Positions 60,691 to 64,000 of a DNA stretch of 64,000 nucleotides are shown here, one piece after another. Origin of the DNA: Solibacillus sp. FSL R7-0682 (GTDB taxonomy: Bacteria; Bacillota; Bacilli; Bacillales_A; Planococcaceae). A program made the translations under genes and the position numbers. The stretch lies in the NCBI RefSeq assembly GCF_038005985.1, contig NZ_JBBOUI010000001.1, positions 417,501-481,500 on the forward strand, read 5' to 3'. A model generated the notes under the pieces. It saw only the letters and a list, made by a program, of their open reading frames with translations, did no database searches and was not told the DNA's origin. The stretch's first letter is position 1. Every line of letters starts with the position of its first letter.

Positions 60691-62318
60691 TGAAGGATTT
60701 TAAAATACTAAAACTGCTTGATAAAATTCGATTTGTATATATTAAAATGGGTATCGATTATGTAGTCATGAGGAACATTCTCCAAATTAAGCTAACGATG
60801 GATGAACGAAGGGTTCCTACTTTTTTCAACCAGTCCGCAACTAAAAAGAACGAAGAGCAAAAGTTTGGTTACGTTAAGTCCTTATGGATTTATGCTTTAA
60901 TAGGACTTATACTCATTCCATTTATGGGCTTCGGTGAGAACTACCTATTTCAGATGAGTATTACGTATGCAATACTTATTTTTACGATTACGACAACAAT
61001 GATTTCTGATTTCTCTTCCGTCCTATTGGATGTTCGGGACAGAAGTATTCTATCAACTAAGCCAATCACTGCAAAAACAGTGAATGCTGCTAAATTCATG
61101 CATATACTTATCTATTTAACTTATTTGACGATTGCCTTAACCTCGATACCGCTTCTAGTTGCCTTAGTGAAGCAAGGGATTTTGTTCTTTCTTTTAACGA
61201 TATTTGAATTCGTTTTAATCAATATTTTTATTGTTGTTTTTACTGCTATTTTATATATGGTAATTTTGCACTTTTTTGATGGGGAAAGACTGAAGGACCT
61301 TATAAACTACGTACAAATTGGTATGTCATTAGTCTTGATGATAGGTTATCAGTTCCTCGTACGTTCTTTTGAACTCGTTAATTTAAATATGGTCATGGAG
61401 TTTCATTGGTGGAGTTTTTTTCTTATTCCAATGTGGTTTGCCGCGCCGTATGAATTACTACTGAATGGCAATCAATCTCCATTATCAATTGGATTCAGTG
61501 TATTAGCCATTGTTATGCCTATCTTATCAATACTGCTTTACATAAAGTTAATTCCGACCTTTGAACGAAACCTACAAAAACTGTTAAGCACAAGTAAATC
61601 GAAAAAGGAAAAGAAAAACCGTCTGAGGAATTTTTTATTAATGCATATTTGCACAACAAGCGAAGAAAGAGCTTTCTACCGTTTTGCTTCCCTGATGATG
61701 AAGCAAGAGCGAGAGTTTAAGTTGAAAGTATATCCATCTTTAGGCTTTGCTTTTGTCATCCCACTTATTTTTATTTTTAACTTTACAGGAACAGGAAATG
61801 TTGATTATTCAAAGAGTCTAAGTTATTTAAATATTTATTTCAGCATGCTAATTGTTCCAACTGCTGTATTTATGCTTGGCTATTCAAGTAAGCATAAAGC
61901 GGCCTGGATATATAAAATTTTCCCAATTAAAGACTATACTGAATTAAAAAAAGGAAGCTTAAAAGCATTTTTGATAAAGCTATATATTCCACTATATGTT
62001 GTTTTAAGTATAGTATTTTGCTTCATTTATGGAACAAGAATCATACCAGATCTCTTAGCTGTTTTAGTAGCAAGTTGTGTGTTTACTGTAATTTGTTACA
62101 TTGGCTATGGAAATAAAATTCCCTTCACTAAGCCATATACTGAAATGAATGACGGTGAAAGCTGGAAAAGTATTGTATTAATGATTCCAATAGTTATAAT
62201 AGCGGGTATACATTATTTCATGGCATCTTTTATTGCTTATGGCACATATATATACTTATTCGTATTGATTATTATAAATCTAGCTATTTGGAAGGTTGTA
62301 TTTCAACGTACTAAATAA
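60690..62318 (+). CDS. ABC transporter permease (multi-helix, BacA/YsnE-like size)
   Basis: This 542-residue integral membrane protein has about 11-12 hydrophobic segments. The first helix lies at about 71-90 (WIYALIGLILIPFMGF), preceded by a long N-terminal cytoplasmic part and with a charged loop at about 300-325 (TSKSKKEKKNRLRN). There is no Pfam-level match I recognise beyond ABC-2-like exporters of large size. The Shine-Dalgarno lies in the ATPase end, and the start overlaps its stop. It may export a lipid or polymer. Confidence 0.78.
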   Translation: MKDFKILKLLDKIRFVYIKMGIDYVVMRNILQIKLTMDERRVPTFFNQSATKKNEEQKFGYVKSLWIYALIGLILIPFMGFGENYLFQMSITYAILIFTITTTMISDFSSVLLDVRDRSILSTKPITAKTVNAAKFMHILIYLTYLTIALTSIPLLVALVKQGILFFLLTIFEFVLINIFIVVFTAILYMVILHFFDGERLKDLINYVQIGMSLVLMIGYQFLVRSFELVNLNMVMEFHWWSFFLIPMWFAAPYELLLNGNQSPLSIGFSVLAIVMPILSILLYIKLIPTFERNLQKLLSTSKSKKEKKNRLRNFLLMHICTTSEERAFYRFASLMMKQEREFKLKVYPSLGFAFVIPLIFIFNFTGTGNVDYSKSLSYLNIYFSMLIVPTAVFMLGYSSKHKAAWIYKIFPIKDYTELKKGSLKAFLIKLYIPLYVVLSIVFCFIYGTRIIPDLLAVLVASCVFTVICYIGYGNKIPFTKPYTEMNDGESWKSIVLMIPIVIIAGIHYFMASFIAYGTYIYLFVLIIINLAIWKVVFQRTK

Positions 62319-62362
62319 TAACGAACTGTAAATTTGAAATTTTTAATAGAGGAGTGTAAAAG

Positions 62363-63205
62363 ATGAACCGGAAAATTTCGGGGATTTTATTTTTTATTGT
62401 ATTAGTTATAATTTCAATCCCTACTTATACAGCTGCAAGTAGCATTCAACTTAAAGTTGATGGTGCTGTAATTCCATCCGAGATAGGGCCTGAAATTAAA
62501 AATGGTCGTACAATGGTGCCTTTACGTGTTATTAGTGAAAATTTAGGAGCAAAAGTAGATTGGTCGAAATCTAAAGTTACCTTAACAAAAAAAGATATGC
62601 ATGTAATGTTAGACCTATACAACAATACCGTACTTAAAAACGGTAAATCGACTTTACTTGACGTAAAATCATATATAAATAACAACCGTACTATGGTTCC
62701 ACTTCGTTTACTATCGGAAACATTTGGCTGCATGGTCAATTACAGAAATTCAGAAGTTACTGTTGATTGTGGGGCATTGCGTATAGGTGGTGTAAAAGTA
62801 AAAGCATTGCAACATGAGTATCATATGACTATGGGCGGTGTAGTACAGCGAAGTAGTGGAAACGCTTATAATGAAGCATTTTATAATATTTTTATCGATA
62901 ACTTAGGAAGTAAAGTTGAAGCTCCTGCAAACTATTCATGGATGTATACTATGGATACACCTGGATCGTATTATAAAGAAGCCCAGTATGACTTTTTGGA
63001 TACCGATGAGAAAAGCATAAAGCGTTTTGATCTTTACACTTTAATTAAAGCTTTTCCAGAAGAAACTTTAGAAGGATACCCGGAAATATTAATTTATGAC
63101 GCTACGGAAAATCAGTGGTATTTATTTAATGAAACGGCTAGGCAATCCGTTAATCAATTACTTGACAAGGGCGTCTTTAAAATTATTAGTAATACGATTG
63201 TTTAA
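62363..63205 (+). CDS. Stalk-domain (copper amine oxidase N-like) exported protein
   Basis: This 280-residue secreted protein has a signal peptide (about 1-25, MNRKISGILFFIVLVIISI, cleavage near TAASS). Residues of about 30-130 form two copper amine oxidase N1/stalk repeats: NGRTMVPLRVISENLGAKVD and NNRTMVPLRLLSETFGCMVN, the M-V-P-L-R motif repeated. The C-terminal half (140-280) is unassigned. Such proteins occur on Gram-positive cell surfaces. It begins 45 bases after the ABC permease and might be co-expressed. AGAGGAG precedes the ATG. Confidence 0.85.
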   Translation: MNRKISGILFFIVLVIISIPTYTAASSIQLKVDGAVIPSEIGPEIKNGRTMVPLRVISENLGAKVDWSKSKVTLTKKDMHVMLDLYNNTVLKNGKSTLLDVKSYINNNRTMVPLRLLSETFGCMVNYRNSEVTVDCGALRIGGVKVKALQHEYHMTMGGVVQRSSGNAYNEAFYNIFIDNLGSKVEAPANYSWMYTMDTPGSYYKEAQYDFLDTDEKSIKRFDLYTLIKAFPEETLEGYPEILIYDATENQWYLFNETARQSVNQLLDKGVFKIISNTIV

Positions 63206-63212
63206 TGTATAA

Positions 63213-63268
63213 AGCAGGCGGTTTAGAAGTTAATTTGTGCTTCTAATTACCCGTCTGCTCATTTTTTT
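63213..63268. repeat. Large hairpin repeat C, terminator
   Basis: AGCAGGCGGTTTAGAAGT (63213-63230) pairs with GCTTCTAATTACCCGTCTGCT (63239-63259), followed by ATTTTTTTT. It shares the GGTTTAGAAGT core with hairpin A at 43404 and the TAGAAGT core with hairpin B. Confidence 0.8.
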
Positions 63269-63291
63269 TCGTAAAAAGAACGGGGTTCATC

Positions 63292-63642
63292 CTATTCATC
63301 AAATTGACAGAAGCCTAGAACGTGTCCATCTGGATCTTTAAAATCAAAGGTACGAATATCCGGGTAATCCGCAATGTCTTCCGTGTCCACCTTGTTTTCT
63401 ATAAGAAATTGATGTACTTCATCTATATTCGTTGTAAAAAAGTTAAAAGGGGAGTGTTTGGCGGGACTAACATCTGTAGATTGCACAAGGGTTAATGCAG
63501 TTTCTCCTACACTAAAAGCAGCATAACCATTACGATTCCACCTCAATGTTAATCCTAATATTTCTGAATACCATTTAATCGAGTAGTCTAAATCGCTCAC
63601 CTCTACAAATACTGTATCAATTCTCTTTACTAAACCTTTCAT
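63292..63642 (-). CDS. VOC family (glyoxalase/bleomycin-resistance fold) protein
   Basis: This 116-residue metal-dependent oxygenase/lyase-fold protein has VFVEVSDLDYSIKWYSEILGL, TLVQSTD, FNFFTTNIDEVHQFL and DPDGHVLGFCQFDE. The ligand or reaction is unknown; members bind drugs or oxidise aromatic rings. AAGGAG is 8 bases before the ATG. It ends towards the terminator hairpin C. Confidence 0.9.
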   Translation of the reverse strand: MKGLVKRIDTVFVEVSDLDYSIKWYSEILGLTLRWNRNGYAAFSVGETALTLVQSTDVSPAKHSPFNFFTTNIDEVHQFLIENKVDTEDIADYPDIRTFDFKDPDGHVLGFCQFDE

Positions 63643-63765
63643 TATTCTGCTCCTTTCATAATGTATTCCTTGAAAATAAATTCAACAAAAGGAAGCCTAT
63701 TCCCTTTATTTAAGAAGGATTATCCATTTAATTAAAGAATTGGTTATTATGAGGAGGTTAATGTA

Positions 63766-64000
63766 ATGACACTTGTAATAGAAAAGATGAATGAAAAAAT
63801 GGCGATTGAAATCCTTAATTGGACATACGAAAAGCCATATGATTTTTACAATAATGAACTATTGGAATCAGCGATAAAGGAAATGCTCGATGGTACATAC
63901 TACGCAATTTTAGGAGAGTTTAATGAATTAGTTGGTTTTTTTTGTATGGGAGAAAATGCAAAAGTCCCAATAGGAAACCAATTCGGCGTTTATCGAGATG
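63766..64000 (+). CDS. GNAT family acetyltransferase, truncated by the window end
   Basis: The visible 78 codons begin MTLVIEKMNEKMAIEILNWT, with YEKPYDFYNNE and LGEFNELVGFFCMGENAKVP. These match the N-terminal part of a GNAT acetyltransferase (beta-1 to beta-3). The rest, including the acetyl-CoA motif, lies beyond 64000. GAGGAGG is 8 bases upstream of the ATG. Confidence 0.78.
   Translation, partial: MTLVIEKMNEKMAIEILNWTYEKPYDFYNNELLESAIKEMLDGTYYAILGEFNELVGFFCMGENAKVPIGNQFGVYRD

Noticed and set aside
1-64000. CRISPR arrays, rRNA, complete insertion sequences and integrases
   Set aside because: I searched by eye for regularly spaced repeats, rRNA/tRNA signatures and transposase or recombinase motifs and found none.

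Overview
The window is AT-rich, Gram-positive, low-G+C DNA from an endospore-forming member of the Bacillales. A spore photoproduct lyase with every catalytic cysteine in place, GatCAB-type amidotransferase genes, a CsfG-like forespore RNA candidate, LTA synthase, a YthA/YthB/CydS-type cytochrome bd oxidase and many genes with B. subtilis counterparts support this. The overall flavour (putP/putB/rocA block, YfmT-YfmS pair, hydrophilic Asn/Lys-rich small proteins) fits the Solibacillus/Lysinibacillus side of the Planococcaceae, but that placement is inference. No rRNA, tRNA, complete insertion sequence, integrase or CRISPR array was seen.

Layout. 1-3770: the end of gatA, gatB, a GNAT acetyltransferase and a UPF0145 protein. 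3.8-9.8 kb: a proline-to-glutamate module (putP, putB, a degenerate sigma-54-type PAS regulator, and divergent rocA) with shared GTGCAA/TTGCAC dyads. 9.8-15.4 kb: a complete oligopeptide ABC transporter, oppABCDF, with a strong hairpin after oppA. 15.7-23.4 kb: thioredoxin-like protein, dgkB, cydA-cydB plus a 34-codon cydS, a chemotaxis receptor and rlmCD. 23.4-29.2 kb: an accessory stretch bounded by partial copies of the rlmCD 3' end. It holds a secreted nuclease lipoprotein, a nitroreductase, a DJ-1/MerR divergent pair, small membrane proteins, a broken CD3324-like gene and orphan ORFs. 29.2-36.2 kb: DUF3267, a cold shock gene with a structured leader, a TolB-like lipoprotein, an XRE-AbrB fusion regulator with its ABC exporter, and TetR with two tandem SDR genes. 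36.4-38.6 kb: a TPP riboswitch and terminator ahead of thiM, a thiamine-binding protein and thiE. 38.7-48.9 kb: YqcI/YcgG, DDAH-like, DegV, GNAT, a Tudor-like unknown, splB, a monooxygenase, the aldehyde dehydrogenase/YfmS pair and a dihydrouridine synthase. 49.0-50.1 kb: small basic proteins flanking two tandem, minus-strand, about 230-bp transcription units, each with a sigma-G-like promoter and its own terminator. 50.1-64 kb: a secreted coiled-coil protein, a truncated YitT, an alkaline-phosphatase-fold enzyme, LTA synthase, a GT2-GT4-pyruvyltransferase operon facing two DUF2642-like small genes, an ABC-2 exporter, a stalk-domain protein, a VOC protein and a partial GNAT.

How the genes work together. 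Peptide uptake by Opp and proline oxidation by PutB/RocA feed glutamate metabolism, with reducing power passing to a bd-type oxidase. gatB, dgkB and rlmCD, which I recall as near neighbours in B. subtilis, are here separated by the put, opp and cyd blocks, so this looks like a conserved backbone opened by insertions. The most unusual parts are the duplicated forespore-type cassettes at 49.25-49.81 kb and the repeated rlmCD tail at 23.4-29.1 kb.
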